Shown in pieces: positions 50,420 through 60,000 of a DNA stretch of 64,000 nt. The position numbers and the translations under genes were made by a program. How positions within the stretch are numbered: the first letter of the stretch is position 1; the number at the start of each line of letters is the position of its first letter. Below the pieces are notes generated by a model, which searched no databases, was not told the origin of the DNA, and was given only the letters and a program-made list of their open reading frames with translations. The stretch spans positions 3,844,001 to 3,908,000 of the forward strand of contig NZ_CP007215.2 of the NCBI RefSeq assembly GCF_000300455.3, written 5' to 3'. This stretch comes from Kosakonia sacchari SP1. GTDB lineage: Bacteria > Pseudomonadota > Gammaproteobacteria > Enterobacterales > Enterobacteriaceae.

Positions 50420-50965
50420 TTACACAACGGGTTCGAGCTGGTCGAGGAATACGGCGAGGCTTGGGGCAAGAACGGTGCGCTGACGTGTACCCAGCGTCTC
50501 TTTCACCACTTCACCGCTGAGGTTACACAGCGAAATCACATCCAGTTCGCTGTCGAGCGTGGCAATAAAAAGTGTAGGTGATAACTTCAGTCTTTTCTGC
50601 GTCACAAGGTGACCAATCAGATTTTCCTGCATACGCACGAAGTCATCTTCACTCCACGTTTGCAGCAGCGTCAGCGTCAATTCGCCAAAACGCGCGGTCA
50701 TATCACCGGCAAATTGTGTGGTGTAAAAGGTATGGAGCGGCGTTTGTACCACAATTTCCATGGCCTGTTCAATGGGGTTTACATTTCGTTCCGGTACGAA
50801 CGGTTTTGGCTGCCAGATAACGTATTTATCAGTGGAAGAAATAATGCACGGCGAGGGAATACCGTAAAGTTCTTCGCTTTGCGGCCAGCTGTCTCGCTCT
50901 GCGTGCCACGCATTACAGTAACGTTCCGTAAAGGCTTTCAGGGCATGCGCCGTCTCTTTTTCCAC
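50420..50965 (-). CDS. syd: SecY-interacting protein Syd
   Basis: Cytosolic protein of 181 residues, the same length as E. coli Syd, which binds SecY and monitors the SecYEG translocon. Recognisable segments are [33 protein letters not shown] and the acidic [13 protein letters not shown] region. It lies upstream of csrB on the same strand and divergent from queF across a 69-base promoter region. Confidence 0.95.
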   Translation of the reverse strand: MEKETAHALKAFTERYCNAWHAERDSWPQSEELYGIPSPCIISSTDKYVIWQPKPFVPERNVNPIEQAMEIVVQTPLHTFYTTQFAGDMTARFGELTLTLLQTWSEDDFVRMQENLIGHLVTQKRLKLSPTLFIATLDSELDVISLCNLSGEVVKETLGTRQRTVLAPSLAVFLDQLEPVV

Positions 50966-51034
50966 CGATTTCTCTCTTCACATAAGCCAGGATAAACTCT
51001 GCGTCATAGTTTACCTGCAAAATGGCGATGAAAC

Positions 51035-51880
51035 ATGTCCTCTTATGATAACCACCAGGCGCTGGCTGGCCTGACGCTTGGCAAAACCACCGATTACCGC
51101 GACACCTACGACGCCAGCTTGTTGCAGGGCGTTCCCCGTTCGTTAAACCGCGATCCGTTAGGCTTAAACGCTGAGAACTTGCCTTTTCGCGGCGCGGATA
51201 TCTGGACGTTGTATGAGCTCTCCTGGCTCAACGCGAAAGGTTTGCCGCAGGTGGCGGTTGGCCACGTTGAGCTGGATCACGCCAGCGTCAATTTGGTGGA
51301 ATCGAAAAGCTTCAAGCTCTATCTCAACAGTTTTAACCAGACACGTTTTACCAGCTGGCAAGAGGTGCGCGACACGCTGCAGCGCGATTTGAGCGCCTGC
51401 GCCCAGGGTGACGTCAGCGTGGTGCTGTACCGTATTGATGAGCTGGAAGGGCAGCCGGTCGCCCATTTTCACGGCACCTGTATCGACGATCAGGATATTG
51501 AGGTCAATAACTACGACTTTGACGCCACGCTGTTAACCGATGCCGCCAGCGGTAAAGTTGTCGAAGAGACGCTGGTTAGCCATTTATTAAAATCGAACTG
51601 CCTGATCACCCACCAGCCGGATTGGGGTTCGGTACAAATCCAGTATCGTGGCGCGAAAATCGACCGTGAAAAATTGCTGCGCTACCTGGTCTCTTTCCGC
51701 CATCACAATGAATTTCATGAACAATGTGTCGAGCGCATTTTCACGGACATTCAACGTTTCTGCCAGCCGGAAAAACTGAGCGTTTACGCGCGCTATACCC
51801 GACGCGGCGGGCTGGATATCAACCCCTGGCGTACCAACACCGACTTTGTTCCGGCCACCGGACGGTTAGTACGTCAGTAA
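51035..51880 (+). CDS. queF: NADPH-dependent 7-cyano-7-deazaguanine reductase QueF
   Basis: Reduces preQ0 to preQ1 in queuosine synthesis. The 281-residue form is the bimodular YqcD type. Cys189 ([15 protein letters not shown]) should form the thioimide with the nitrile. The segment [17 protein letters not shown] is typical of the QueF motif. With queD and queE this window holds three of the queuosine precursor genes. Confidence 0.97.
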   Translation: MSSYDNHQALAGLTLGKTTDYRDTYDASLLQGVPRSLNRDPLGLNAENLPFRGADIWTLYELSWLNAKGLPQVAVGHVELDHASVNLVESKSFKLYLNSFNQTRFTSWQEVRDTLQRDLSACAQGDVSVVLYRIDELEGQPVAHFHGTCIDDQDIEVNNYDFDATLLTDAASGKVVEETLVSHLLKSNCLITHQPDWGSVQIQYRGAKIDREKLLRYLVSFRHHNEFHEQCVERIFTDIQRFCQPEKLSVYARYTRRGGLDINPWRTNTDFVPATGRLVRQ

Positions 51881-51998
51881 AACACAACATTTTACGACTC
51901 TGCGTAGAAGATCCCACGCGACAGGTTGTTAAACGTCATAAGCCAGGGCTATTGTAATCACGGGAAAGATAAAATTTTCGTCCCGTAAAGGAGTTCAC

Positions 51999-53363
51999 TT
52001 GATTACACATATTAGCCCGCTTGGCTCAATGGATATGCTGTCGCAGCTGGAAGTCGATATGCTTAAACGCACGGCCAGCAGCGACCTGTATCAACTGTTT
52101 CGCAACTGCTCGCTCGCTGTACTGAACTCAGGGAGCCAGACCGACAGCAGCAAAGAGCTGCTCTCCCGTAACGAAAGTTTTGATATCAACGTGTTACGCC
52201 GTGAACGCGGTGTAAAGCTGGAGTTGATCAACCCACCGGAAGAGGCCTTTGTCGACGGGCGTATTATTCGCTCGCTACAGGCCAACCTGTTTGCTGTTCT
52301 GCGCGATATTCTCTTCGTTAATGGGCAGATTCATAACGCCGGACGCGTCCAGCATTTAAATCTGGAAAGCTCCATTCATATCACCAACCTGGTCTTTTCC
52401 ATTTTGCGTAATGCCCGCGCGCTGCATGTCGGCGAAGCGCCGAGCATGGTGGTCTGCTGGGGTGGTCACTCCATTAACGAAACCGAGTACCTGTACGCTC
52501 GCCGCGTGGGAACCCAGCTTGGCCTGCGCGAGCTAAATATCTGTACGGGCTGCGGCCCGGGCGCGATGGAAGCGCCCATGAAAGGTGCCGCCGTCGGTCA
52601 CGCGCAGCAACGTTATAAAGAGGGCCGTTTTATTGGCATGACCGAGCCGTCGATCATTGCCGCTGAACCGCCAAACCCGCTGGTCAACGAACTGATCATC
52701 ATGCCGGATATTGAAAAACGTCTGGAAGCGTTTGTCCGTATCGCGCACGGCATCATCATCTTCCCGGGTGGCGTAGGCACGGCGGAAGAGTTGTTGTATC
52801 TGCTGGGGATTTTGATGAACCCGGCCAACAAAAACCAGGTACTACCGCTGATCCTGACCGGGCCAAAAGAGAGTGCGGACTATTTCCGTGTGCTGGACGA
52901 ATTTATCGTCAACACGCTGGGCGAAGCCGCGCGACAACACTACACCATCATCATTAATGATGCGGCTGAAGTGGCGCGGCAGATGAAAAAAGCGATGCCG
53001 CGCGTGAAAGAGAACCGTCGTGAAACCGGGGATGCCTATAGTTTCAACTGGTCTATCCGTATCGCGCCGGATCTGCAGGTGCCGTTTGAACCGACGCACG
53101 AAAATATGGCTAACCTGAAACTTTATCCGGATCAGCCGGTAGAAACGTTAGCCGCGGATCTGCGCCGGGCGTTCTCAGGCATCGTGGCGGGTAACGTGAA
53201 AGAACACGGCATTCGGGCGATTGAGGAGTTCGGCCCGTATAAAATTCATGGCGATAGCGACATGATGCGCCGTATGGATGACCTGCTACAGGGCTTTGTC
53301 GCCCAGCATCGTATGAAACTGCCAGGCAGCGCGTACATTCCTTGCTACGAAATCTGCGCCTGA
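51999..53363 (+). CDS. ppnN: Pyrimidine/purine nucleotide 5'-monophosphate nucleosidase PpnN
   Basis: Cleaves nucleotide monophosphates to base and ribose 5-phosphate; in E. coli it is activated by ppGpp. The protein has 454 residues, equal to E. coli YgdH/PpnN. The LOG-type motif PGGVGTAEE and [15 protein letters not shown] define the active site. The start is TTG at 51999, five bases after AAAGGAG, giving the conserved N-terminus [12 protein letters not shown] weak GGGCGAC/GTCGCCC hairpin follows the stop. Confidence 0.96.
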   Translation: MITHISPLGSMDMLSQLEVDMLKRTASSDLYQLFRNCSLAVLNSGSQTDSSKELLSRNESFDINVLRRERGVKLELINPPEEAFVDGRIIRSLQANLFAVLRDILFVNGQIHNAGRVQHLNLESSIHITNLVFSILRNARALHVGEAPSMVVCWGGHSINETEYLYARRVGTQLGLRELNICTGCGPGAMEAPMKGAAVGHAQQRYKEGRFIGMTEPSIIAAEPPNPLVNELIIMPDIEKRLEAFVRIAHGIIIFPGGVGTAEELLYLLGILMNPANKNQVLPLILTGPKESADYFRVLDEFIVNTLGEAARQHYTIIINDAAEVARQMKKAMPRVKENRRETGDAYSFNWSIRIAPDLQVPFEPTHENMANLKLYPDQPVETLAADLRRAFSGIVAGNVKEHGIRAIEEFGPYKIHGDSDMMRRMDDLLQGFVAQHRMKLPGSAYIPCYEICA

Positions 53364-53814
53364 TCTTCCAGGGCGACCCATAAGTCGCCCTTATACCTCG
53401 GCTTTTCCCCCGTCTGACACTCAGCAATATCGCCAGCATATTCTTACGTTTCAGTTGCCTTTAAACGTCGATAAATCACTGCGATAGCGCTTTTTTACAG
53501 GGTATTTATCGTCTTTCAACGGTGTGCGTTTGATCGCAAATCTTGCTGGTGATAGCCTTCGCGCCCATAAATTTCATCTCTCGATCATTAAGTAGATAGA
53601 TGGTCTAAATATATCCACATAAAAAGTGATTTATTGCAATTGCGATCCCGATCACTGATAGAGTCATAACATAAATGTATCTTTCCGCCGCAAATAATTG
53701 CGGAAAGAAATTATAAAAAAACCGTGATTGACCGAATTTAATATTACCGCCAGCCTGTCAGGCATTGTATTCGCCCGTCATGCCAGCATTTTGCTTTTCC
53801 CAGGAGATTTATAA
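53364..53814. promoter_or_regulatory. ppnN-sdaC intergenic region
   Basis: About 450 bases. A GGGCGAC / GTCGCCC hairpin at 53371-53390 is the likely ppnN terminator. The remainder is AT-rich and should hold the sdaC promoter and activator sites (CRP and Lrp control is known in E. coli), which I could not place. A CTTTCCGC / GCGGAAAG stem at 53681-53707 lies in the presumed sdaC leader. No gene was recognised. Confidence 0.5.
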
Positions 53815-55104
53815 ATGGAAACCACTCAAACCAGTACGCTGGCCACATCGGCTACACGAAGTTCATGGCGCAAAACGGATACCATGTGGATGCTGGGCCT
53901 GTACGGTACTGCCATCGGCGCTGGTGTACTGTTCCTGCCAATTAACGCCGGTGTCGGCGGTTTAATTCCGCTGATCATTATGGCTATCCTCGCTTTCCCA
54001 ATGACTTATTTTGCACACCGCGGTCTGACTCGCTTTGTGCTGTCGGGTAAAAACCCAGGCGAAGACATCACCGAAGTGGTTGAAGAGCACTTTGGTATCG
54101 GCGCGGGTAAACTGATTACCCTGCTCTACTTCTTCGCTATCTACCCGATCCTGCTGGTGTACAGCGTGGCGATCACCAACACCGTTGACAGCTTCATGAC
54201 CCACCAGTTGGGCATGACGCCGCCGCCGCGCGCCATTCTGTCGCTGATCCTGATTGTCGGCATGATGACCATCGTGCGTTTTGGCGAGCAGATGATCGTA
54301 AAAGCGATGAGTATTCTGGTGTTCCCGTTTGTTATCGCCCTGATGTTGCTGGCGGTTTACCTGATCCCGCAGTGGAACGGTGCGGCACTCGATACCCTGT
54401 CTTTAAGCAGCACGTCTGCGACCGGCAACGGCCTGTGGATGACCCTGTGGCTGGCCATTCCGGTAATGGTGTTCTCCTTTAACCACTCGCCGATCATCTC
54501 CTCGTTTGCGGTGGCAAAACGTGAAGAGTACGGCAACGAAGCAGAGAGCAAATGTTCACGTATTCTGGCGTTCGCACACATCATGATGGTGCTGACGGTA
54601 ATGTTCTTCGTGTTCAGCTGCGTACTGAGCCTCTCTCCGGCTGATCTGGCGTCGGCGAAACAGCAGAACATTTCGATTCTCTCTTACCTGGCAAACCACT
54701 TTAACGCACCGATTATCGCCTGGATGGCGCCGATCATCGCGATGATCGCCATCACCAAATCCTTCCTCGGCCACTATCTGGGGGCGCGTGAAGGTTTCAA
54801 CGGTATGGTTATTAAGTCTCTGCGTGGTAAAGGCAAAAGCATCGAAATCAACAAGCTGAACCGCATTACCGCGCTGTTTATGCTGCTGACCACCTGGGCT
54901 GTGGCGACCTGGAACCCGAGCATCCTGGGAATGATTGAAACCCTGGGTGGCCCGATTATCGCGATGATCCTGTTCCTGATGCCGATGTACGCTATCGCCA
55001 AAGTACCGGCAATGCGTAAATACAGCGGTAAAATCAGCAATATCTTCATTGTTATCATGGGCCTTATCGCTATCTCCGCGATCTTCTTCTCTCTGTTCAG
55101 CTAA
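53815..55104 (+). CDS. sdaC: Serine transporter SdaC
   Basis: Proton-coupled serine importer of 429 residues (HAAAP family, 11 membrane segments). The first segment ([31 protein letters not shown]) and the [10 protein letters not shown] end match E. coli SdaC. It forms an operon with sdaB, 58 bases downstream, so imported serine is deaminated directly. A GC-rich hairpin occupies the gap. Confidence 0.97.
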   Translation: METTQTSTLATSATRSSWRKTDTMWMLGLYGTAIGAGVLFLPINAGVGGLIPLIIMAILAFPMTYFAHRGLTRFVLSGKNPGEDITEVVEEHFGIGAGKLITLLYFFAIYPILLVYSVAITNTVDSFMTHQLGMTPPPRAILSLILIVGMMTIVRFGEQMIVKAMSILVFPFVIALMLLAVYLIPQWNGAALDTLSLSSTSATGNGLWMTLWLAIPVMVFSFNHSPIISSFAVAKREEYGNEAESKCSRILAFAHIMMVLTVMFFVFSCVLSLSPADLASAKQQNISILSYLANHFNAPIIAWMAPIIAMIAITKSFLGHYLGAREGFNGMVIKSLRGKGKSIEINKLNRITALFMLLTTWAVATWNPSILGMIETLGGPIIAMILFLMPMYAIAKVPAMRKYSGKISNIFIVIMGLIAISAIFFSLFS

Positions 55105-55162
55105 TCTCTTTCGCGCCGCTCGCCACGGGCGGCGCGACTCTCATTGCAATGGAAAATGCGTC

Positions 55163-56530
55163 ATGATCAGCGTATTCGATATTTTCAAAATCGGCATTGG
55201 CCCTTCCAGCTCGCACACCGTTGGCCCAATGAAAGCCGGTAAACAATTCACTGACGATCTGATTACTCGCAGCATGCTGCACGACGTGACCCGTGTGGTG
55301 GTAGACGTTTACGGTTCCCTCTCTCTGACCGGTAAAGGGCACCACACCGATATCGCTATCATTATGGGTCTGGCGGGTAACTTGCCGGATAGCGTCGATA
55401 TCGATGCCATCCCGGGATTTATTCAGGACGTAAATACGCACGGTCGTCTGCTGCTGGCTAACGGCGAGCATGAAGTCGAGTTTCCGGTCGATCAATGCAT
55501 GAACTTCCATGCCGATAACCTCTCCCTACATGAAAATGGCATGCGTATTACCGCGCTCGCGGGCGACAAGGTTCTCTATAGCCAGACCTATTACTCCATC
55601 GGCGGCGGTTTTATTGTCGACGAAGAACATTTTGGCCAGACCAACAACGCGCCTGTCGACGTACCTTACCCGTACAAAAATGCGGCGGATCTGCAACGTC
55701 ACTGCCAGGAAAGCGGGCTGTCGCTCTCTGGCCTGATGATGAAGAACGAACTGGCGCTACACAGCAAAGAGGAGCTGGAACAGCATCTCGCGCGCGTCTG
55801 GGAAGTGATGCAGGGCGGTATTGAGCGTGGAATTACCACCGAAGGCGTTTTGCCGGGCAAATTACGCGTTCCGCGCCGCGCTGCCGCGCTGCGCCGCATG
55901 CTGGTCAGCAGCGATAACACCAGTAAAGATCCGATGCAGGTCGTCGACTGGATCAACATGTTTGCGCTGGCGGTTAACGAAGAGAACGCCGCCGGTGGTC
56001 GCGTGGTGACCGCGCCAACCAACGGCGCGTGCGGCATTGTTCCGGCAGTACTGGCTTATTACGACAAGTTTATTCGCCAGGTGAACGCGAATTCACTGGC
56101 TCGTTATCTGCTGGTCGCCAGCGCGATTGGCTCGCTCTATAAAATGAACGCCTCCATCTCCGGCGCGGAAGTAGGCTGCCAGGGCGAAGTGGGTGTTGCC
56201 TGTTCGATGGCTGCCGCAGGCCTTGCGGAATTGCTCGGCGCAAGCCCGGCGCAGGTCTGCATCGCGGCGGAAATCGGTATGGAACACAACCTCGGTCTGA
56301 CTTGCGATCCGGTCGCAGGCCAGGTACAGGTGCCGTGCATTGAGCGCAACGCCATTGCGTCGGTGAAAGCGGTGAACGCCGCGCGTATGGCGCTGCGCCG
56401 TACCAGCGAGCCGCGCGTCTGCCTGGATAAAGTCATCGAAACCATGTACGAAACCGGGAAAGACATGAACGCCAAGTACCGCGAAACCTCACGCGGTGGC
56501 CTGGCGATGAAGATCGTAACCTGCGATTAA
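55163..56530 (+). CDS. sdaB: L-serine dehydratase SdaB
   Basis: [4Fe-4S]-dependent deaminase of 455 residues (as in E. coli) converting serine to pyruvate and ammonia. The N-terminal beta domain begins [21 protein letters not shown]. Cluster cysteines are seen in [14 protein letters not shown] and GLTCDPVAG, with [20 protein letters not shown] before them. The start at 55163 follows GGAAAA and gives the family N-terminus; the longer open frame lies inside sdaC. Confidence 0.97.
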   Translation: MISVFDIFKIGIGPSSSHTVGPMKAGKQFTDDLITRSMLHDVTRVVVDVYGSLSLTGKGHHTDIAIIMGLAGNLPDSVDIDAIPGFIQDVNTHGRLLLANGEHEVEFPVDQCMNFHADNLSLHENGMRITALAGDKVLYSQTYYSIGGGFIVDEEHFGQTNNAPVDVPYPYKNAADLQRHCQESGLSLSGLMMKNELALHSKEELEQHLARVWEVMQGGIERGITTEGVLPGKLRVPRRAAALRRMLVSSDNTSKDPMQVVDWINMFALAVNEENAAGGRVVTAPTNGACGIVPAVLAYYDKFIRQVNANSLARYLLVASAIGSLYKMNASISGAEVGCQGEVGVACSMAAAGLAELLGASPAQVCIAAEIGMEHNLGLTCDPVAGQVQVPCIERNAIASVKAVNAARMALRRTSEPRVCLDKVIETMYETGKDMNAKYRETSRGGLAMKIVTCD

Positions 56531-56539
56531 GCCGTGCCA

Positions 56540-56564
56540 GATGCCTCGTTTTGCGAGGCATCTT
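56540..56564 (+). terminator. Terminator-like hairpin after sdaB
   Basis: AGATGCCTCG / CGAGGCATCT stem with a short T-rich loop, ten bases past the sdaB stop. Only a weak T-run follows. Confidence 0.7.
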
Positions 56565-56639
56565 CCTGATTATCCCCCGCTTCATAGCCTCACACCGCAC
56601 GCGATGTTACCCTTAGGCACGATTTCAAGGAGGGTATCT

Positions 56640-57392
56640 GTGGCTCATCTGTTAATTGTCGACGCGCTTAATCTTATTCGCCGGATCCACGCGGTGCAGG
56701 GATCGCCCTGTGTAGACACCTGCCTGCACGCGCTGGAACAGCTTGTGGTTCACAGCCAGCCGACTCACGCCGTGGCGGTGTTCGATGATGAGGCCCGCAG
56801 CCAGGGGTGGCGTCACCAGTTATTGCCCGACTATAAAGCCGGGCGTCCTCCTATGCCGGAGACACTTCATGCCGAGATGCCCGCATTGCGCAGCGCCTTT
56901 GAGCAGCGCGGCATTCGTTGCTGGGCAACGCCGGGTAACGAAGCGGACGATCTCGCCGCGACGCTGGCGGTGAAAATGGCGCAGGCCGGGCAGCAGGCGA
57001 CGATTGTTTCCACGGACAAAGGCTATTGCCAGTTGCTTTCCCCGACCATTCGCATCCGCGACTATTTCCAGAAACGCTGGCTGGATGCGCCCTTTATCGC
57101 GCAGGAGTATGGCGTCACGCCAGAGCAATTGCCGGATTACTGGGGGCTGGCGGGGATCAGCAGTTCTAAAGTGCCAGGCGTTGCTGGCATTGGCCCGAAA
57201 AGCGCCACCCAACTGTTAAACACCTTCCCGACGCTGGAAGCGTTGTACGAGAACCTCACGGACGTGCCGGAAAAGTGGCGGCAAAAACTGGAAGCGCATA
57301 AAGCAATGGCCTTTACCTGTCGAGATGTCGCGCGTCTGCAAACAGATCTGCAACTGAACGGCAACTTACAACAGCTACGTCTGACACGCTGA
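56640..57392 (+). CDS. xni: Flap endonuclease Xni (ExoIX)
   Basis: FEN-family 5' nuclease of 250 residues. The N-terminal catalytic part has [27 protein letters not shown] and the acidic [12 protein letters not shown]; the DNA-binding helix-hairpin-helix is [16 protein letters not shown]. The start is GTG at 56640, five bases after AAGGAGGG, which aligns with the E. coli N-terminus. It is the last gene of the core block. In E. coli the fuc genes follow; here hpxB comes next, convergent. Confidence 0.95.
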   Translation: MAHLLIVDALNLIRRIHAVQGSPCVDTCLHALEQLVVHSQPTHAVAVFDDEARSQGWRHQLLPDYKAGRPPMPETLHAEMPALRSAFEQRGIRCWATPGNEADDLAATLAVKMAQAGQQATIVSTDKGYCQLLSPTIRIRDYFQKRWLDAPFIAQEYGVTPEQLPDYWGLAGISSSKVPGVAGIGPKSATQLLNTFPTLEALYENLTDVPEKWRQKLEAHKAMAFTCRDVARLQTDLQLNGNLQQLRLTR

Positions 57393-57394
57393 GC

Positions 57395-57419
57395 AAAGCC
57401 CGCACGGTGGCGGGCTTTT
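57395..57419. terminator. Terminator between xni and hpxB
   Basis: AAAGCCCGC / GCGGGCTTT stem with a T-run on the plus strand and As on the other side, so it may serve both convergent genes. It marks the right junction of the core block with hpx genes. Confidence 0.88.
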
Positions 57420-57428
57420 CGCCTCTCT

Positions 57429-58370
57429 TTAGCCCTTATACGGATGGTGCTTCAGCCAATGTTCGGCGATATCCTGGCGACGGCAGATCCAGACGTCACT
57501 GTGGCTTTGCACGTAATCAAGAAAACGTTGCAGTGCGCGAAAGCGCCCAGGCCGCCCGAGCAGGCGGCAGTGCATGCCAATCGACATCATCTTTGGCGCA
57601 TGCTCGCCTTCTTCATACAGCACATCGAAGCTGTCTTTCAGGTAGGTATAAAACTGCTCGGCGGTGTTAAAACCCTGCGCCGTGGCAAAGCGCATATCAT
57701 TGGCATCAAGCGTATACGGCACAATCAAATGAGGCTTCCCTTCTACCGTGGTCCAGAAGGGTAAATCATCGCCGTAATAGTCACTGTCGTAGAGAAAATC
57801 GCCCTGCTCGACCACCAGCTTGCGGGTGTTGGGGCTATCGCGCCCGGTGTACCAGCCAAGCGGCTTTTTGCCAAACAGCGTTTGCAGGATTTCAATCGCC
57901 TGCTGCATATGTTGGCGTTCAGTTTGGATATCGAGATCCTGATAATGGATCCAACGCCAGCCGTGGCTTACTACATCGTAATCAGCCGCTTTGATCGCCG
58001 CGACAATCTCCGGGTTGCGCGCCAGCGCCATTGCTACGCCAAAAACCGTGAGCGGCAGGCCACGCTGCTGAAAAGCCTGATGAATACGCCAGAATCCGGC
58101 GCGCGACCCATACTCGTACAGCGAGTCCATCGACATATGCCGCGCGGGATAGCTGGCCGCGCCAATAATATCCGACAAAAATTGCTCTGAACCCGCGTCG
58201 CCATGCAGCACATGGTTCTCGCCGCCCTCTTCAAAATTAAGGACAAACTGGACGGCAATGCGCGCGCCGTCCGGCCAGCGGGCATGCGGCGGTTTTCCCG
58301 CATAGCCTGCCATATCGCGGGGGTAGTTGGCGGTGAAATGCCAGAAAGGTTTGTCCGTTGCTGATTGCAT
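57429..58370 (-). CDS. hpxB: Allantoinase HpxB (PuuE-type)
   Basis: Polysaccharide-deacetylase-fold allantoinase of 313 residues, which opens allantoin to allantoate without the classical metal-amidohydrolase fold. Features are YAGKPPHARWPDGARIAVQFVLNFEEGGE, ENHVLHGD, the SHGWRWIHYQ segment and GWYTGRDSPNTRKLV. It is the last gene of hpxSAB, 29 bases after hpxA. The identity follows the PuuE family and Klebsiella gene order; other PuuE-like amidases are the only close alternative. Confidence 0.88.
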   Translation of the reverse strand: MQSATDKPFWHFTANYPRDMAGYAGKPPHARWPDGARIAVQFVLNFEEGGENHVLHGDAGSEQFLSDIIGAASYPARHMSMDSLYEYGSRAGFWRIHQAFQQRGLPLTVFGVAMALARNPEIVAAIKAADYDVVSHGWRWIHYQDLDIQTERQHMQQAIEILQTLFGKKPLGWYTGRDSPNTRKLVVEQGDFLYDSDYYGDDLPFWTTVEGKPHLIVPYTLDANDMRFATAQGFNTAEQFYTYLKDSFDVLYEEGEHAPKMMSIGMHCRLLGRPGRFRALQRFLDYVQSHSDVWICRRQDIAEHWLKHHPYKG

Positions 58371-58399
58371 GCTGATTCGACCTCTTTACGGTGCCGCTT

Positions 58400-59137
58400 T
58401 CAGCAAAGCTGTTCGAAACATCCTGAAAGCGGCTTTTTATTGGGATACGCGAGATCGCCGTATTTGCTGGTGCCAAGCCCCAGCGCGAGAAGAGATTCCA
58501 CCATCTTCACCGCGGCCGTTACACCGTCGATCACCGGCATGCCCAGCTCTTGCGTCAACTCGCTGGCAAGGTTCGCCATACCGCCGCAACCCAGCACAAT
58601 GGCACCGCTGTGATCTTCCCGTTTGGCTTGTATACAACGTTCGCGTACCTTTTGCTGAGCAAGACCCGTGCCATCTTCCAGCGCCAGTACCGGTAAATCG
58701 ATCGCGTGCAGCGCGGCACAGTGGTGTTCGAAGCCATACTGACGCAGTAAATGACGGGCGATAATCACCGTACGCGGCAGCGTGGTTACAATTGAAAACC
58801 GCGTCGCCACCAGCGTTGCCACGTGCATAGCCGCTTCAGCAATACCGATGACCGGCCCGCTCGCCAGCTCGCGTGCGGCCAGTAATCCAGGGTCACCAAA
58901 ACAGGCAATTACGTGCCCCTGTGCGCCCTGAGTTTTGCCCTGTTTGATTTGCTCCAGCACGCCAATCGCCGCAATGGCTTCATCAAAATGCCCTTCGATG
59001 GATTCCACTCCCTGCGAGGGGCAACTGGCGAGAATGGTGGTGCCGGGCGCCGCCACACTGCGCGCCGCGCTGGCGATGGTGTCGGTCATTTCAGGGCTGG
59101 TATTGGGATTGATAACTTGTATACAAAACTGGCTCAT
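58400..59137 (-). CDS. hpxA: Allantoin racemase HpxA
   Basis: Asp/Glu/hydantoin racemase-family enzyme of 245 residues that should interconvert allantoin enantiomers so that HpxB can use both. The paired catalytic cysteines lie in IACFGDPGL and VLGCGGMANLA. It overlaps the hpxS stop by one base (TGATG). The coding sequence holds two copies of TTGTATACAA, one at codons 4-7 and one near codon 168. Confidence 0.88.
   Translation of the reverse strand: MSQFCIQVINPNTSPEMTDTIASAARSVAAPGTTILASCPSQGVESIEGHFDEAIAAIGVLEQIKQGKTQGAQGHVIACFGDPGLLAARELASGPVIGIAEAAMHVATLVATRFSIVTTLPRTVIIARHLLRQYGFEHHCAALHAIDLPVLALEDGTGLAQQKVRERCIQAKREDHSGAIVLGCGGMANLASELTQELGMPVIDGVTAAVKMVESLLALGLGTSKYGDLAYPNKKPLSGCFEQLC
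58628..58637. promoter_or_regulatory. TTGTATACAA site inside hpxA
   Basis: Exact copy of the palindrome found in the hpxS-hpxC promoter region, about 490 bases inside the hpxA coding sequence. It may be a distal operator for looping or roadblock repression, or chance codon choice. Confidence 0.45.
59117..59126. promoter_or_regulatory. TTGTATACAA site at the start of hpxA
   Basis: Exact copy of the palindrome, covering codons 4-7 of hpxA, downstream of hpxS on the same transcript. Confidence 0.5.
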
Positions 59138-59853
59138 CAGTGTTCTCCTGGCGCACCAAACAGGCGGGCAAAATCCGGTAATGTTTCGCCGCTGCGCTCG
59201 AAGCGCAGACTGGAAACAACATGATCAAAGTGGTGAGCCATCGCCTCACTAAGCCCTGATAGATCCTTTTTACGCAACAGCGTAATCAGTTGGTCATGAT
59301 CGTCACAGCGGCAACCGCGCTGCCAGGGCGCACCCCAGGCTGCTATTACCAGCGATGAACGCTGCGCCAGTGTGGTGATAATGTCGGTCACCACCGCATT
59401 ACCGGAAATGGCCTGCAACTGGATATGAAACGCCGCAGAATGCCGAATAGCCGCCGCGCCATCATGGTTTTGATGCGCCTCTTCTTCCTGCGCGATGATC
59501 TTTTCCAGCCCCGCAAGGTGCGGCGGCTGAAGATGTTCCAGCACCAGCGGCAGGTTGGCGCATTCGATCATTTTCCGGGTAGTGAAGATTGCTTTTGACT
59601 CTTCAACGCCGGGATTGGCGACAAATGCACCACGTCTGGGCGTCATGGTGATCATTTGCACCGTTGCAAGGCGGGTTAATACCTTGCGGATACCGGTACG
59701 GCTGACGCCAAAAACCTCCGCCAGCGCTTCTTCCGGCAATTTACTCCCCGGCGGCAATTGATGTTCAACGATGGCGGTCATTAAAGATTGCCAAATGAGA
59801 TGCTCTTTATCTTCCAGATCTGCAGGGGTTCGCAGCCCTATTTGCTGGTTCAT
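59137..59853 (-). CDS. hpxS: GntR-family (FCD) regulator HpxS
   Basis: Regulator of 238 residues with an N-terminal winged helix (KLPEEALAEVFGVSRTGIRKVLTRL) and a C-terminal FCD ligand-binding domain (HSAAFHIQLQAISGNAVVTDI). In Klebsiella, HpxS controls hpxSAB and hpxC in response to allantoin-pathway compounds. It is first in hpxSAB and divergent from hpxC. The TTGTATACAA palindromes in and around it are the likely operators (inference). Confidence 0.88.
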   Translation of the reverse strand: MNQQIGLRTPADLEDKEHLIWQSLMTAIVEHQLPPGSKLPEEALAEVFGVSRTGIRKVLTRLATVQMITMTPRRGAFVANPGVEESKAIFTTRKMIECANLPLVLEHLQPPHLAGLEKIIAQEEEAHQNHDGAAAIRHSAAFHIQLQAISGNAVVTDIITTLAQRSSLVIAAWGAPWQRGCRCDDHDQLITLLRKKDLSGLSEAMAHHFDHVVSSLRFERSGETLPDFARLFGAPGEH

Positions 59854-59887
59854 AACGCAATTCCTTTGTTACTCAATTCATCTATTT

Positions 59888-59897
59888 TTGTATACAC
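59888..59897. promoter_or_regulatory. Upstream operator half of the hpxS-hpxC region
   Basis: TTGTATACAC, nine of ten bases identical to the palindrome, 22 bases (two helical turns, start to start) from the better copy at 59910. The spacing suggests cooperative binding of two dimers. Confidence 0.6.
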
Positions 59898-59907
59898 TGT
59901 TAATTTA

Positions 59908-59921
59908 TTTTGTATACAAAA
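59908..59921. promoter_or_regulatory. Main hpxS-hpxC operator
   Basis: TTTTGTATACAAAA is a perfect 14-bp palindrome between the divergent hpxS and hpxC genes, immediately upstream of the candidate sigma-54 promoter of hpxC. HpxS binding is the natural reading. Confidence 0.75.
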
Positions 59922-59932
59922 AAATTAAAACC

Positions 59933-59948
59933 TGGCCTGGTTAATGCA
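59933..59948 (+). promoter_or_regulatory. Possible sigma-54 promoter of hpxC
   Basis: TGGCCT-GGTTA-ATGCA keeps GG and GC with ten bases between and matches 8 of 11 consensus bases. The predicted start near 59959 leaves a leader of about 40 bases. No clear NtrC site was found 100-150 bases upstream, so support is partial. Confidence 0.45.
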
Positions 59949-60000
59949 ACGAGGGATAGCAGACAACATGTCACTATCTGTATTCAGAGGAGCAGAATCC

